Positions 17,747 through 27,430 of a DNA stretch of 64,000 nucleotides are shown piece after piece. The notes under the pieces are model-generated. The model ran no database searches and was not told the origin of the DNA. It saw nothing but the letters and a program-made list of their open reading frames with translations. The translations under genes were made by a program, and so were the position numbers. This stretch comes from Roseivivax halodurans JCM 10272 (GTDB lineage Bacteria > Pseudomonadota > Alphaproteobacteria > Rhodobacterales > Rhodobacteraceae). The stretch is from contig NZ_JALZ01000006.1 in the NCBI RefSeq assembly GCF_000521785.1, positions 124,001-188,000 of the forward strand. Direction: 5' to 3'. Numbering within the stretch: the first letter of the stretch is position 1; every line of letters begins with the position of its first letter.

Positions 17747-19269
17747 GCCGCCTGATCCTCGTCCTCGGCGACCAATGCTCCGAGCGGCTTTCGGCCCTGC
17801 GCGAGGCCGACAAGACCAGCGATATCGTCGTCATGGCCGAGGTTGCCGAAGAGGCCACCTACGTCCAGCACCACCCCAAGAAGATCGCGCTGATCTTCTC
17901 GATCATGCGCAAGTTTGCCGCGAAGCTGCGGCAGGACGGCTGGGATGTACGATACAGCGAGCTCGACGACACCGAGAACGCGGGTTCCATCCCCGGCGAG
18001 CTGCTGCGCCGCGCCGAGGAGACCGGCGCCACCGACGTCCTCGCCACCGAACCCGGAGAATGGCGGCTGATCGAGGCGCTGTCGGACATGCCGCTCAAGT
18101 GCCGGCAGTTGCCCGACGACCGGTTCATCGCCAGTCACGAGGATTTCGAGATCTGGGCGAAGGGCCGCAAGACGCTCCGGATGGAGTATTTCTACCGCGA
18201 GCAGCGCAAGAAGACCGGCTATCTCATGGAGGACGGCGAGCCGGCGGGCGGCAAGTGGAACTACGACCACGACAACCGCAAGCCCGCGCCCGGCGAGATC
18301 GATTTCGGCGGCCCGATGCACTTCAGCCCCGACGAGACCGTCGAAGCGGTGCTCGACCTCGTCGAGAGCCGCTTCGGCAACTGGTTCGGAGAGGCCCGCC
18401 CGTTCTGGTTCGCGACGACGCAAGAAGAGGCCCGCCGCGCGCTCACCCATTTCGTCAAGCACGCCCTGCCTTGGTTCGGCGATTACCAGGACGCGATGAT
18501 GGGGGGCGAGCGCTTCCTCTATCACTCGGTGATCTCGGCCTACATGAACGTGGGCCTCCTCGATCCGCGCGAGGTCTGCGACGCAGTCGAGCAGAGCTGG
18601 CGCGACGGCGACACGCCGATCAACGCCGCCGAAGGCTACATCCGCCAGGTCATCGGCTGGCGCGAATACATGCGCGGGATCTACTTCCACGAAGGGCCGG
18701 ACTACCCCCGTCGCAACGGGCTCAATCACCAGCGTGCCCTGCCCCCGCTCTACTGGGGGGCCGAGACGCATATGCGATGCCTCGCGCAGACGGTGGAGCA
18801 GACACGGGAGGACGCCTATGCCCACCACATCCAGCGACTGATGGTGACGGGCAACTTCGCACTGCTCTGCGGGATCGATCCCGCGGAGGTCGAGGACTGG
18901 TACATGCGGGTCTATGTCGACGCCTTCGAATGGGTCACGGCGCCAAACACTGTGGGCATGAGCCAATTCGCAGACGGCGGGGTGATCGCCTCAAAGCCTT
19001 ACGTCTCCTCCGGCAGCTACATCGACCGGATGTCGGACTATTGCTCGGACTGCGCCTACTCCGTGAAGAAGAAGACCGGCGAGGGCGCCTGCCCTTTCAA
19101 CTTGCTCTACTGGCACTTCATGGACCGGCATCGCGAGAAGTTCGAGAAGAACCCCCGCATGGCGCAGATGTACGCGACCTGGGACCGAATGAAGGACGAC
19201 CGGAAAGAAACAGTGCTGTCCGAGGCGGAAGTTTTCCTCGACCGGATGTCGAAGGGCGAGACCGTCTAG
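17743..19269 (+). CDS. cryB: cryptochrome/photolyase-related FeS flavoprotein (CryB/PhrB class)
   Basis: 508 aa. Four cysteines, C346, C434, C437 and C450, have exactly the spacing that holds the [4Fe-4S] cluster in FeS bacterial cryptochromes/photolyases (FeS-BCP), including 'CSDCAYSVKKKTGEGACPF'. The N-terminal Rossmann domain ('LILVLGDQ') binds the antenna, typically dimethylribityllumazine; the C-terminal helical domain binds FAD. In relatives the protein repairs (6-4) photoproducts or regulates photosynthesis genes. It starts with GTG inside the stop of the SDR gene. Confidence 0.92.
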   Translation: MSRLILVLGDQCSERLSALREADKTSDIVVMAEVAEEATYVQHHPKKIALIFSIMRKFAAKLRQDGWDVRYSELDDTENAGSIPGELLRRAEETGATDVLATEPGEWRLIEALSDMPLKCRQLPDDRFIASHEDFEIWAKGRKTLRMEYFYREQRKKTGYLMEDGEPAGGKWNYDHDNRKPAPGEIDFGGPMHFSPDETVEAVLDLVESRFGNWFGEARPFWFATTQEEARRALTHFVKHALPWFGDYQDAMMGGERFLYHSVISAYMNVGLLDPREVCDAVEQSWRDGDTPINAAEGYIRQVIGWREYMRGIYFHEGPDYPRRNGLNHQRALPPLYWGAETHMRCLAQTVEQTREDAYAHHIQRLMVTGNFALLCGIDPAEVEDWYMRVYVDAFEWVTAPNTVGMSQFADGGVIASKPYVSSGSYIDRMSDYCSDCAYSVKKKTGEGACPFNLLYWHFMDRHREKFEKNPRMAQMYATWDRMKDDRKETVLSEAEVFLDRMSKGETV

Positions 19270-19289
19270 GCCCCGCCCCGCCCCGCATC

Positions 19290-19505
19290 TCAGCTCTTCT
19301 TCCGAACCTCGGTGCTCTTCTTGAGGACAGGCGTGCCGTCGTCCTGCCGGATCAGGAAGGCGGGCTCGTTGACGCTGGCGTCGCGCGTCACCTCGCTCCC
19401 TTTGATCGTGCGCGTGACCTTCTGGGTGAAGCGCTCTTCGATCTCGCCGTCGGCGGTGCCGTTGCCCCAGTCCCACTCGACGCGATCGCCCTTGGAATAG
19501 CCCAT
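19290..19505 (-). CDS. DUF2945 (HVA1/Tudor-like) small protein
   Basis: 71 aa: 'KGDRVEWDWGNGTADGEI' followed by 'VLKKSTEVRK'. This matches the DUF2945 hypervirulence-associated, Tudor-like small proteins common in alphaproteobacteria, function unknown. It converges on cryB and lies upstream of truA on the same strand. Confidence 0.8.
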   Translation of the reverse strand: MGYSKGDRVEWDWGNGTADGEIEERFTQKVTRTIKGSEVTRDASVNEPAFLIRQDDGTPVLKKSTEVRKKS

Positions 19506-19569
19506 GTCCTGTCCTTCCGAATGCCGGGTATCCCGAGCAAACGGCGAACGCGCGGCGCGGTTCCCGCCC

Positions 19570-20337
19570 TCAGGCGAAGGGATCCTCGGGATAGCCCACG
19601 CCCGTCAGGTAGAGCCCCTGCGGCGGCGCCACCGGCCCGCAGGCGGCCCGGTCCCGCGCATCGAGCGCCTCGCGCACCCGCTCCGGCGGCCAAGACCCGC
19701 TGCCGACCTTCTCGAGCGTGCCGACGAAGCTGCGCACCTGGTTGTGCAGGAATGATCGTGCGCTGAGCGAGACATGGATCTCGCGCCCCGCGCCGGTCTC
19801 GACCTCGGCGATATCGAGCGCATCGAGGGTCTTCACCGGGCTCTTCGCCTGGCACATCGTCGAGCGGAACGTCGTGAAGTCGTGCCGTCCGACCAGATGC
19901 GCCGCTCCCTGCCGCATCGCGTCCACATCGAGCGGGCGCTGCACCTGCCAGACCTGCCCCGCCTCCATCGTCGCCCGCGCCCGGCGATTGAGGATCCGGA
20001 AAAGGTACCTCCGCTCCCGTGCCGAGAACCGCGCGTGCCAGTCCTCCGGCACAGACGCCGCCGCCACGATCGCGACCGGCGACGGCTTCAGGTGATGGTT
20101 GAGCGCGTTCATCAGCGTTCCGGGCGCCCAGTCCTTCGCCATGTCGCAATGGCAGACCTGTCCACGCGCATGCACGCCGGCATCGGTCCGCCCCGCCGCC
20201 CCGATGCGCGGAACGCCACGCTCGAGCCGTGCCAACGCGGCTTCGATCGCACCCTGAACGGAGGGGCGATCGTCCTGCCATTGCCAGCCCGAGAAGGGCC
20301 CGCCGTCGTATTCCACCTTGAGCGCATATCTGGGCAT
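19570..20337 (-). CDS. truA: tRNA pseudouridine(38-40) synthase
   Basis: 255 aa. The catalytic aspartate is in '[13 protein letters not shown]' near residue 52, and the N-terminus '[16 protein letters not shown]' is diagnostic of TruA. It isomerises U38-U40 in the anticodon stem of many tRNAs. The ATG at 20337 is chosen; the frame is open 12 codons upstream but the extra residues do not look conserved. Confidence 0.95.
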   Translation of the reverse strand: MPRYALKVEYDGGPFSGWQWQDDRPSVQGAIEAALARLERGVPRIGAAGRTDAGVHARGQVCHCDMAKDWAPGTLMNALNHHLKPSPVAIVAAASVPEDWHARFSARERRYLFRILNRRARATMEAGQVWQVQRPLDVDAMRQGAAHLVGRHDFTTFRSTMCQAKSPVKTLDALDIAEVETGAGREIHVSLSARSFLHNQVRSFVGTLEKVGSGSWPPERVREALDARDRAACGPVAPPQGLYLTGVGYPEDPFA

Positions 20338-20588
20338 GGCGCGGGGCCTAGCCCAGCCGCCTGGTCCGGGCAAGCGCGACGGAGGCGGAGCCCCATGCCG
20401 CCAGGCGTCCTCACCGGAGCTTGAGCCGACCTTCGGGCCGCGGGACGCGCGGCTCGAGCTCGGCTGACGCGTGTCGCAAGCGGCCAGACCGTTTCGTCAC
20501 CGTCAGGGAGCACCCTCTGCGCAACATTGATCCCTGCGACACCCAACACCCCGTTGCCTTCCCCGCAGCCCTCTCGCAGATTGCTGCC

Positions 20589-21506
20589 ATGCAGCTTTAC
20601 CTCCCCATCGCCGAGGTTTCGGTCAGTCTGATCCTTCTGCTGGGCCTCGGTGTCATGGTGGGGATCCTTTCGGGTATGTTCGGCGTCGGGGGCGGTTTCC
20701 TGATCACGCCTCTCCTCTTCTTCTTGGGCATCCCGCCTGCCGTCGCCGTGGCCACGGGCGCGAACCAGATCGTGGCGAGCTCCGTCTCGGCCGTTCTCGC
20801 CCATCTCAGGCGAAAGACGGTGGATCTACGCATGGGCACGGTCCTCCTCGTCGGCGGGCTCTTCGGATCGGCGCTCGGGGTCTGGCTTTTCAACTTCCTC
20901 AAGGAGCAGGGCCAGGTCGATCTGCTGGTCCGCCTCTGCTACGTGGTCTTCCTTGGCATCATCGGCGGGCTGATGCTGGTCGAGAGCCTCCGCGCGCTCC
21001 TCAATGCCAAGAAGGGCGCCGCGCCCAAGCGCCGGAGCCACGGATGGGTGCACGGCCTGCCGTTCAAGATGCGGTTCCGGACCTCCGGCCTCTACATCTC
21101 GGCCATCCCGCCGCTGCTCGTCGGCGCCTCCGTCGGCATCCTCGCGGCGATCATGGGCGTGGGCGGCGGCTTCATTATGGTGCCCGCGATGATCTATCTC
21201 CTCGGCATGCCGACGAAGGTGGTCGTCGGCACGTCGCTCTTCCAGATCATCTTCGTCACCGGCTTCACGACGATCCTGCATGCGGTCACGACCCAGACCG
21301 TCGACATCTTCCTCGCCCTCGCGCTCATCACCGGGGGTGTCGTCGGGGCGCAGATCGGTACCGCCCTCGGCGCGCGGCTCAGGGCCGAGCAGCTGCGCAT
21401 CCTGCTCGCGCTCCTCGTGGTCGGCGTCTGCATCAAGCTGGCCTTCGATCTCGTGCTGTCTCCGGGCGAGCTCTACGTGATCAGCCAGGAAGGCTCGCCG
21501 ACATGA
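20589..21506 (+). CDS. TSUP (TauE/SafE) family sulfite/organosulfonate exporter
   Basis: 305 aa, about eight membrane helices, with two 'GMFGVGGGF' / 'IMGVGGGF' repeats, the hallmark of the TSUP fold. Members export sulfite, sulfoacetate or related sulfur anions. The start MQLYLPIAEVSV is chosen; the frame continues upstream through unlikely sequence. It is coupled (ATGA) to the next gene, the usual pairing in Rhodobacterales. Confidence 0.88.
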   Translation: MQLYLPIAEVSVSLILLLGLGVMVGILSGMFGVGGGFLITPLLFFLGIPPAVAVATGANQIVASSVSAVLAHLRRKTVDLRMGTVLLVGGLFGSALGVWLFNFLKEQGQVDLLVRLCYVVFLGIIGGLMLVESLRALLNAKKGAAPKRRSHGWVHGLPFKMRFRTSGLYISAIPPLLVGASVGILAAIMGVGGGFIMVPAMIYLLGMPTKVVVGTSLFQIIFVTGFTTILHAVTTQTVDIFLALALITGGVVGAQIGTALGARLRAEQLRILLALLVVGVCIKLAFDLVLSPGELYVISQEGSPT

Positions 21507-22261
21507 TCCGTCTCGCGCTTCTCCTGATCGCCTTCTCCCTGCCCGCCGCAGCGCAAGAGGACGTGGTTCTCGGCCTCAGCCAGGACGCGGTGTCGATCTC
21601 CACAGATTTCGACGGCTCGGAGATCCTCGTCTACGGCGCGGTCAAACGCGAGGTGCCTATTCCGGAGGATCCCCCGCTCGAGGTGGTGGTGACCGTCTCA
21701 GGGCCGTTCGTGCCGCTGACGGTCTACCGCAAGGAGCGCCGCTTCGGCATCTGGGTGAACGCCGATGCCGTCGAGATCGACCTCGCGCCGTCCTTTTACG
21801 CGGTCGCGACTTCGGGGCCCTTCGGTCAGGTCGTCTCGAACGTCGAGGACCTGCGCCACAGCATCTCCGTCCCCCGTGCGATACGCTCGGTCGGTGCGCC
21901 GATGGACATCGAGGATGCCGCGGCCTTCTCCGAGGCGGTCATCCGCATCCGCGGCGATGCCGGTCTCTATCAACTTCGCGAAGGGGCGGTGGACGTGCGG
22001 GAGGAGACGCTCTTCTCGACCCGCATCCGGCTGCCTGCGAACCTCACCGAGGGAGCCTATGCCACACGCATCTTCCTCACCCGGGGCGGCACCGTGATCG
22101 GAGAGGAGGAGCGAGTCATCGAGGTCCGGAAGGTCGGCCTGGAGCGCTGGCTCTACAATCTCTCCCGCGACCTGCCGCTGGTCTACGGCCTTCTCTCGCT
22201 GACCCTCGCCATCGCCGCGGGCTGGGGCGCCTCCACCGCGTTCCGCCTGATCCGGAGCTGA
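21503..22261 (+). CDS. TIGR02186 family membrane-anchored protein
   Basis: 252 aa: cleavable-looking signal ('LALLLIAFSLPAAAQE'), a periplasmic beta-rich domain, and one C-terminal membrane helix ('LVYGLLSLTLAIAAGWG'). This is the TIGR02186 conserved hypothetical family, regularly found beside TSUP exporters. The ATG overlaps the TSUP stop by 4 nt. A role as accessory to the exporter is inferred from this coupling. Confidence 0.85.
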   Translation: MIRLALLLIAFSLPAAAQEDVVLGLSQDAVSISTDFDGSEILVYGAVKREVPIPEDPPLEVVVTVSGPFVPLTVYRKERRFGIWVNADAVEIDLAPSFYAVATSGPFGQVVSNVEDLRHSISVPRAIRSVGAPMDIEDAAAFSEAVIRIRGDAGLYQLREGAVDVREETLFSTRIRLPANLTEGAYATRIFLTRGGTVIGEEERVIEVRKVGLERWLYNLSRDLPLVYGLLSLTLAIAAGWGASTAFRLIRS

Positions 22262-22265
22262 CCCC

Positions 22266-22697
22266 ATGCCCCGCATCCCGCCGCCGACCCGTTCCGAATT
22301 CGCCGCATTCCTGCCCGTGCAGACCCGCTGGGCGGACAACGACGAATACGGCCACATGAACAACGCGGCCTATTACGCGATCTTCGACAACGTGATCTCG
22401 CTCTGGCAGATGGCGCAGGGGATCGCGATAAGGGGGCCCGAGGCGATCCGGTTCGTCGTCGTCGAGAACGGCTGCACCTATTTCCGCGAGATCGGCTTTC
22501 CGGACGAGATCGAGGCGGGCCTCAGGCTGGCCGGCATGGGCACTTCGTCCTACCGGATCGAGGTCGGCCTCTTCCGCGGTGACGCGGACCCGGCGGCGAC
22601 CCTCGGCTTCTTCCAGAACGTGCTGACCGACCGCGAGGGTGCGCCGCGCGCGATCCCGGACCATCTGCGCGCGACGCTCGACCACCTCAGGGTGTGA
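22266..22697 (+). CDS. acyl-CoA thioesterase (4HBT hotdog family)
   Basis: 143 aa single hotdog domain. 'TRWADNDEYGHMNNAAYYAIFD' (residues about 20-41) is the 4-hydroxybenzoyl-CoA-thioesterase motif with its catalytic Asp/Asn region. It hydrolyses acyl-CoAs; substrate not evident. It follows the TIGR02186 gene by 4 nt and may belong to the same transcript. It meets the PRC-barrel gene end to end. Confidence 0.88.
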   Translation: MPRIPPPTRSEFAAFLPVQTRWADNDEYGHMNNAAYYAIFDNVISLWQMAQGIAIRGPEAIRFVVVENGCTYFREIGFPDEIEAGLRLAGMGTSSYRIEVGLFRGDADPAATLGFFQNVLTDREGAPRAIPDHLRATLDHLRV

Positions 22698-23150
22698 TCA
22701 GTCCTCGGCGGTCTGGAACTCGGGCGCCTGTTCCAGCTGCTCCTTGCCAAGCCGCGTGACGATCGTGATGTCCTCGTCGTCGGGAGAGCGGGCAAGGCGC
22801 AGATCGGCGAGGGGAATCATCACGGTCTTCTGCCCGATCCCGATGAAACCGCCGATATCGGTGGTGATGCCCTGCACCTGCCCTGCATCGTCGAGAAGGA
22901 TTTCCGACACGTCGCCGATCTCGCTCAGGCCGGCGAGGATGGGCTGCAGGGGCTCGCCGCCGTCCCAGGTGCCGGCATCGTATTCGCCCTCGAGCGATAC
23001 GATCCTTGCGTCCTGCAGCATCGTCGCGGTGATGTAGGGCGCCTGCTGCTGCTCCTGCTGCGGCGCCGGGTCGGACGAGCCGGTCTCTTGCGCGATGGCG
23101 GGGACGGCGAGCCCGGCCATGAGAATGGTGACGAGGGCGGTGCGGCGCAT
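22698..23150 (-). CDS. exported PRC-barrel domain protein
   Basis: 150 aa: signal peptide 'ALVTILMAGLAVPAIAQ', a short Gln/Pro linker, then a PRC-barrel-like domain ('VSEILLDDAGQVQGITTDIGGFIGIGQKTVMI'). PRC barrels bind RNA or partner proteins; secreted versions in Rhodobacterales have no settled role. The start at 23150 has GAAAGG about 9 nt upstream. It is encoded next to uvrC, same strand, 148 bp downstream of it. Confidence 0.82.
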   Translation of the reverse strand: MRRTALVTILMAGLAVPAIAQETGSSDPAPQQEQQQAPYITATMLQDARIVSLEGEYDAGTWDGGEPLQPILAGLSEIGDVSEILLDDAGQVQGITTDIGGFIGIGQKTVMIPLADLRLARSPDDEDITIVTRLGKEQLEQAPEFQTAED

Positions 23151-23298
23151 GGCGAATACCTTTCGAGGGAATTGTGTCCTCGACAAACCGTGGCGTCGCC
23201 CGACGGTTCCCGCGGGACATGCGCGCTCTTGTCCTCGTCGGGCGGTCCACGGGACGGTGGGCGGGGCGATGGCCGCAGGCCGAGCGGCCGCCCAGCCG

Positions 23299-25173
23299 TC
23301 AGCCGCTTTCGTGGAAATGGCCGTAGATACGCTCGGCCAGCGCCGCGCTGACGCCTTCGACCGCCTTCAGGTCGGCGAGATTCGCCCGACCCACCGCCTT
23401 CGCCGACCCGAAATGCTGCAGAAGCGCGCGTTTGCGCGACGCCCCCACCCCGGCGATCTCGTCCAGCGGATTGGCCGAGACCGCCTTCGAGCGTTTGGCC
23501 CGATGCGTTCCGATGGCGAACCGGTGCGCCTCGTCCCGCAGGCGCTGGACGAAATAAAGCACCGGATCGTTGCGCCGGAGCGCGAAGGGCCTCTCGCCGA
23601 AGCGATGGAACTCCTCCTTGCCGTGGTCACGGTCGACGCCCTTGGCGACGCCGACCATCGCCACGTCCTCGACCCCGTGCTCGGCCATGATCTCGTGCAC
23701 CGCCGAGACCTGCCCCGCGCCGCCGTCGATCAACAGCAGATCGGGCCAGAGCCCCTTGTCGCGGTCGGGATCCTCCTTCAGCAGCCGCTTGAAACGCCGC
23801 GCGAGCACCTCCTTCATCATGCCGAAATCGTCGCCGGGGGTCAGCTCGTCGCCGCGGATGTTGAACTTGCGGTACTGGTTCTTCATGAACCCGTCCGCCC
23901 CGGCGACAATCATCGCGCCGACCGCGTGCGCGCCCTGGATGTGGGAGTTGTCGTAGACCTCGATCCGCTCCGGCACCGTCTGCAGCCCGAAGGCATCCGC
24001 AAGACCCCGCAGAAGCTTCCCCTGGGCCGCGCTCTCGGCCATCTTGCGCCCGAGGCTCTCGCGCGCGTTGCGCAGTGCGCCGTCCATCAGCTCGGCCTTC
24101 TCGCCGCGCTTCGGCACCGCGATCTCGACCTTGCGCCCCAGCTTCTCGGTCAGCGCCTCGGTCATGAGGTCGGGGCTCTCGATATCGTGCGACAGGAGCA
24201 GCAGCGGCGGCGGGTCCTTGGTGTCGTAGAACTGGCCGATGAAGGCCTCGAGCACCTCGGCCTCGCCCACATCCTCGCCGACCCGCGGATAGAAGTCGCG
24301 GTTGCCCCAGTTCTGGTTCGCACGGATGAAGAAGACCTGAACGCAGGCCTGCCCGTTCTCCATGTGAAGGGCGAGGATGTCCGCCTCGGTCACGCCCCGC
24401 GGGTTGATCCCCTGAGAAGTCTGCACCTGCGTCATCGCGCGGATGCGGTCGCGCAGCGCCGCCGCCCGTTCGAACTCCATTGCCTCGGAGGCGGCCTGCA
24501 TCTGCTTGGCGAGCGTTTCCTGGATCTGCGTGGTGCGGCCCGAAAGGAACCGCTCCGCGTCCGACACGCTCTCGGCGTAATCCTCCTCCGAGATCTTGCC
24601 CACGCAGGGCGCCGAGCACCGCTTGATCTGGTGCAGCAGGCACGGCCGCGTCCGGGTCTCGAACACCGAATCCGTGCAGCTGCGCAGAAGGAATACCTTC
24701 TGCAGCTGGTTGAGCGAGCGGTTCACCGCCCCGGCGCTCGCGAAGGGGCCGTAATAGCTACCCTTCTCCTTCTTGGCGCCGCGGTGCTTCTTGATCATCG
24801 GATAGGGATGATCGCCGGTCACGAGGATGTTCGGGAACGACTTGTCGTCCCGCAGGAGCACGTTGAACTTGGGCTTGAGCTGCTTGATGAGGTTCTGCTC
24901 GAGCAGCAGCGCCTCCGTCTCCGTCCGCGTCGTGAGGAACATCATCGACGCGGTTTCGCGGATCATGCGCGAGATGCGCGGGCTGTGTCCCGAGGGCCGC
25001 GCGTAGTTCGACACCCGCGCGCGCAAGTTCCGGGCCTTGCCGACATAAAGCACCCGGCTCTGGGCATCGAGCATCCGGTAGACCCCCGGGCTCGTTTCGA
25101 GAGTCTTCAGGTAACTCTGGATGCAGGCATGCCCGGTCAGCTGCGGGGCGTTTTCGGTGTTCTCTTCACTCAT
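23299..25173 (-). CDS. uvrC: UvrABC excinuclease subunit C
   Basis: 624 aa. In order: the GIY-YIG 3'-incision domain ('[20 protein letters not shown]', about residues 28-105), a cysteine cluster ('[17 protein letters not shown]'), the UVR helix pair (about 205-245), the RNase H-like 5'-incision domain ('[12 protein letters not shown]'), and C-terminal helix-hairpin-helix motifs ('[18 protein letters not shown]'). It makes both incisions in nucleotide excision repair. Confidence 0.97.
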   Translation of the reverse strand: MSEENTENAPQLTGHACIQSYLKTLETSPGVYRMLDAQSRVLYVGKARNLRARVSNYARPSGHSPRISRMIRETASMMFLTTRTETEALLLEQNLIKQLKPKFNVLLRDDKSFPNILVTGDHPYPMIKKHRGAKKEKGSYYGPFASAGAVNRSLNQLQKVFLLRSCTDSVFETRTRPCLLHQIKRCSAPCVGKISEEDYAESVSDAERFLSGRTTQIQETLAKQMQAASEAMEFERAAALRDRIRAMTQVQTSQGINPRGVTEADILALHMENGQACVQVFFIRANQNWGNRDFYPRVGEDVGEAEVLEAFIGQFYDTKDPPPLLLLSHDIESPDLMTEALTEKLGRKVEIAVPKRGEKAELMDGALRNARESLGRKMAESAAQGKLLRGLADAFGLQTVPERIEVYDNSHIQGAHAVGAMIVAGADGFMKNQYRKFNIRGDELTPGDDFGMMKEVLARRFKRLLKEDPDRDKGLWPDLLLIDGGAGQVSAVHEIMAEHGVEDVAMVGVAKGVDRDHGKEEFHRFGERPFALRRNDPVLYFVQRLRDEAHRFAIGTHRAKRSKAVSANPLDEIAGVGASRKRALLQHFGSAKAVGRANLADLKAVEGVSAALAERIYGHFHESG

Positions 25174-25501
25174 CCGTTCGGTGGATCGCTCATCACGTCA
25201 GAATTGCAACGCCCATCGCGATTCTCCTCGCGACTCACACGCTTCGGCCGACAATCAAGTCCAAAGACATCCACCGAAGTTGTGGACAAGTCTGAGGGAA
25301 AGTCTGGAATTGGCGCCTATTAACCTTGTAAACAAGGGCCTTCGTTACTTTGCCCAAAAAACAGGCGGAATAACAAGGTACTGTTTTTGAAGCACAAAAT
25401 TCGCTCCCTATTGCAAAGGCATGTAATCATTAAGATTTGGGTAACGGTTTCATGACGGGGAAGAGAGGCGGTGCACAACTTTGCCACAATTCAGCTCCGC
25501 G
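25174..25501. other. AT-rich intergenic region without a gene
   Basis: About 330 bp between the SDR gene and uvrC, clearly less GC-rich than its surroundings. It holds a DnaA-box-like TGTGGACAA (25281-25289), a small dyad CCTTGT-AA-ACAAGG (25324-25337), and an 8-bp inverted repeat AAAAACAG (25357-25364) / CTGTTTTT (25381-25388). No credible ORF was seen. It probably includes the uvrC promoter. Confidence 0.5.
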
Positions 25502-26296
25502 TCACTCCGTTCCGATGACGTCCGGGGTCTGCCAGGCGAGATGCTGTCCCCCGTCGACGCAGAGAAGCTGACCAGTGATGCCGGGAGAATCGTGGAAGTA
25601 TCCGAGGGCGCCGCAGATGTCCTCCGGGTTCGCTCCGCGCTCGAGGATCGTCGCCGCGCGCTGCTTCGCGAAATGCTGGTCAGACTGCCGCCCCCCCTGG
25701 AGCGTCGGCCCCGGGCCGATGGCATTCACCCGGACCCTCGGTGCGAGCGCTTGGGCTGCCGTGCGGGTGAACGCCCAGAGGCCCATCTTTGCGATCGTGT
25801 AGGACATGAATTCGGGCGTCAGCTTGCGGACCCGCTGGTCGATCATGTTGACGACGAGGCCCTGCGCCACCGGCTCTCCGTTCGCGTCCGACATCACGGC
25901 CGGCACCTGCTCTGCCAGCGCCTGCGTCAGCACGAAAGGCGCGCGCAGGTTGCTCTCGATGTGGCGGTCCCAGCTCTCGCGCGTAGCGCTTGTGATGTCG
26001 TCGTGCTCGAAGATCGAGGCGTTGTTGACGAGGCGCGTGATCTGCCCGCCGAGGTCCGCCGCCGCGCGACCGAGCAGCGCCTGCGTCTGCGCCTCGTCCA
26101 GAAGGTCGGCCTGCACGGTGACCGCCTCGCGGCCTTTCTCGCGGATCATCCGCGCCACCTGTTCGGCCGCATCGGCCGACCCGTTGTAGTGCACGGCGAC
26201 GTCGCATCCGCGGTCGGCGAGATAGAGCGCCATGGCGCGGCCCAGCCTCTTGCCGCCGCCGGTCACGAGAGCGCGGTGCCGGATCGTTTCAGTCAT
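25502..26296 (-). CDS. SDR family oxidoreductase (pteridine-reductase/FolM-like)
   Basis: 264 aa. Nucleotide loop 'VTGGGKRLGRAMA', 'LVNNASIFEHDD', and catalytic 'SYTIAKMGLW'. The TGGGKRLG start and 'GPGPTLQGGRQSD' region resemble pteridine reductase/dihydromonapterin reductase (FolM), which reduces dihydropteridines, but ordinary SDRs share much of this. The ATG at 26296 is used; an upstream extension reads as non-coding. It is the last gene of a four-gene minus-strand run from the S49 peptidase. Confidence 0.8.
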   Translation of the reverse strand: MTETIRHRALVTGGGKRLGRAMALYLADRGCDVAVHYNGSADAAEQVARMIREKGREAVTVQADLLDEAQTQALLGRAAADLGGQITRLVNNASIFEHDDITSATRESWDRHIESNLRAPFVLTQALAEQVPAVMSDANGEPVAQGLVVNMIDQRVRKLTPEFMSYTIAKMGLWAFTRTAAQALAPRVRVNAIGPGPTLQGGRQSDQHFAKQRAATILERGANPEDICGALGYFHDSPGITGQLLCVDGGQHLAWQTPDVIGTE

Positions 26297-26312
26297 GCCC
26301 GGAGACCCCCAA

Positions 26313-27260
26313 TTACCCCAACACGCTGAGGACGTAGCCCACATATGCGAGGGACAAGACGATCCCCCAGACCCGGCTGAGGCTCCATTTCAGGAATACG
26401 AACGGCGCGAGCGCCAGGGACGCGGCCAGCATCACCCAGAGATCCTGGCGCAGGAACTCCGGATCCACCTCGATCGGGGTGATCAGGGAGGCGATGCCGA
26501 TGATGGCAAGCAGGTTGAACATGTTCGACCCGATCACGTTGCCGAGCGCCACGTCCGTCTGCCTCCGCAAAGCCGCGGAGACCGTGGTGGCAAGCTCGGG
26601 CAATGACGTGCCGACGGCGACGAGCGTGAGGCCGATGACCGTGTCCGAGACGCCGAAACGCTGCGCAATCTCGCGCGCGCTGTCGACGAGCAGGTCCGCC
26701 CCGAGCGGCAAGCCGATCAGGCCGAGCGCGAGGTAGAGCAGGATCTTCCACCAGGCCATGCCCGGATCGGCGCCCTCGACCTCCTCCTCGTCCAGCGCCG
26801 CCTCGCCCGCGCGCCGGTGCTTGACCGTGTCGCGGAAATTGTCGGCGAGGATCGCTGCCAGAACGGCAAGCAGCACGATGCCGGAAATCCAGTCGAAGGT
26901 CCCGCGGAAGGCAAGCCCGATGAAGAGAACCGACGCGCCGAGCATCAGCACGTAGCTCTTTCGGGAATCGCAATCCACAGTGTGCATGACCGCGATGATC
27001 GCCGGAATGCCCAGCACCATCAGGATGTTGGCGGTGTTGGATCCGACCACGTTGCCGAGCGCGATGCCCGGCACACCGTCGAGCGCGGCATTGACCGAGA
27101 TCAACAGCTCCGGGGCCGAGGTGCCAAAGGCCACGATCGTGAGAGAGACGATGAGAGCCGGCACGCCGAGCCTCAATGCGACGTTGACCGCCCCTTTCAC
27201 CAGAGCATCCCCTGCGAGGAGCAGGATTCCCAGCCCCAGCGCCGCCATCAACCAGACCAT
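26313..27260 (-). CDS. calcium/sodium antiporter (CaCA family)
   Basis: 315 aa, about ten helices in two inverted halves. Each half carries an alpha-repeat: 'VAFGTSAPELLISVNAAL' with 'GNVVGSN' in the first, and 'VAVGTSLPELATTVSAAL' with 'GNVIGSN' in the second. The Asn/Glu residues of these repeats form the ion site in YrbG/NCX relatives. An acidic loop separates the halves. It starts 1 nt after the mini-protein upstream, so it is co-transcribed. Confidence 0.92.
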   Translation of the reverse strand: MVWLMAALGLGILLLAGDALVKGAVNVALRLGVPALIVSLTIVAFGTSAPELLISVNAALDGVPGIALGNVVGSNTANILMVLGIPAIIAVMHTVDCDSRKSYVLMLGASVLFIGLAFRGTFDWISGIVLLAVLAAILADNFRDTVKHRRAGEAALDEEEVEGADPGMAWWKILLYLALGLIGLPLGADLLVDSAREIAQRFGVSDTVIGLTLVAVGTSLPELATTVSAALRRQTDVALGNVIGSNMFNLLAIIGIASLITPIEVDPEFLRQDLWVMLAASLALAPFVFLKWSLSRVWGIVLSLAYVGYVLSVLG

Positions 27261-27261
27261 G

Positions 27262-27429
27262 TCAGCCCTTTCCCACCTTGCAAGGGCATGGCCCTTTCCC
27301 GATCCGGTAGCGTCCGCAATCGGGGCATTTCCTTTGGCCGACCCGCAATCCCTTGGGCATGCGCAACTTGCCGAACATGCCGATCACGCCCATGAAGACG
27401 AGAAAGAGGATGACGATCTTCAGGATCAT
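27262..27429 (-). CDS. small membrane protein with zinc-ribbon motif
   Basis: 55 aa: one N-terminal membrane helix ('MILKIVILFLVFMGVIGMFG') followed by a basic stretch and a compact cysteine cluster 'CPDCGRYRIGKGPCPC', suitable for a zinc knuckle. The ATG lies 1 nt after the stop of the S49 peptidase gene, and its own stop is 1 nt before the antiporter start. Its place in the operon supports it as real. Similar short proteins are seen in Rhodobacterales; no function is known to me. Confidence 0.75.
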   Translation of the reverse strand: MILKIVILFLVFMGVIGMFGKLRMPKGLRVGQRKCPDCGRYRIGKGPCPCKVGKG

Positions 27430-27430
27430 G

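Noticed and set aside
25174-25501. Chromosomal replication origin
   Set aside because: Only one clear DnaA-box-like site and none of the usual origin-flanking genes.
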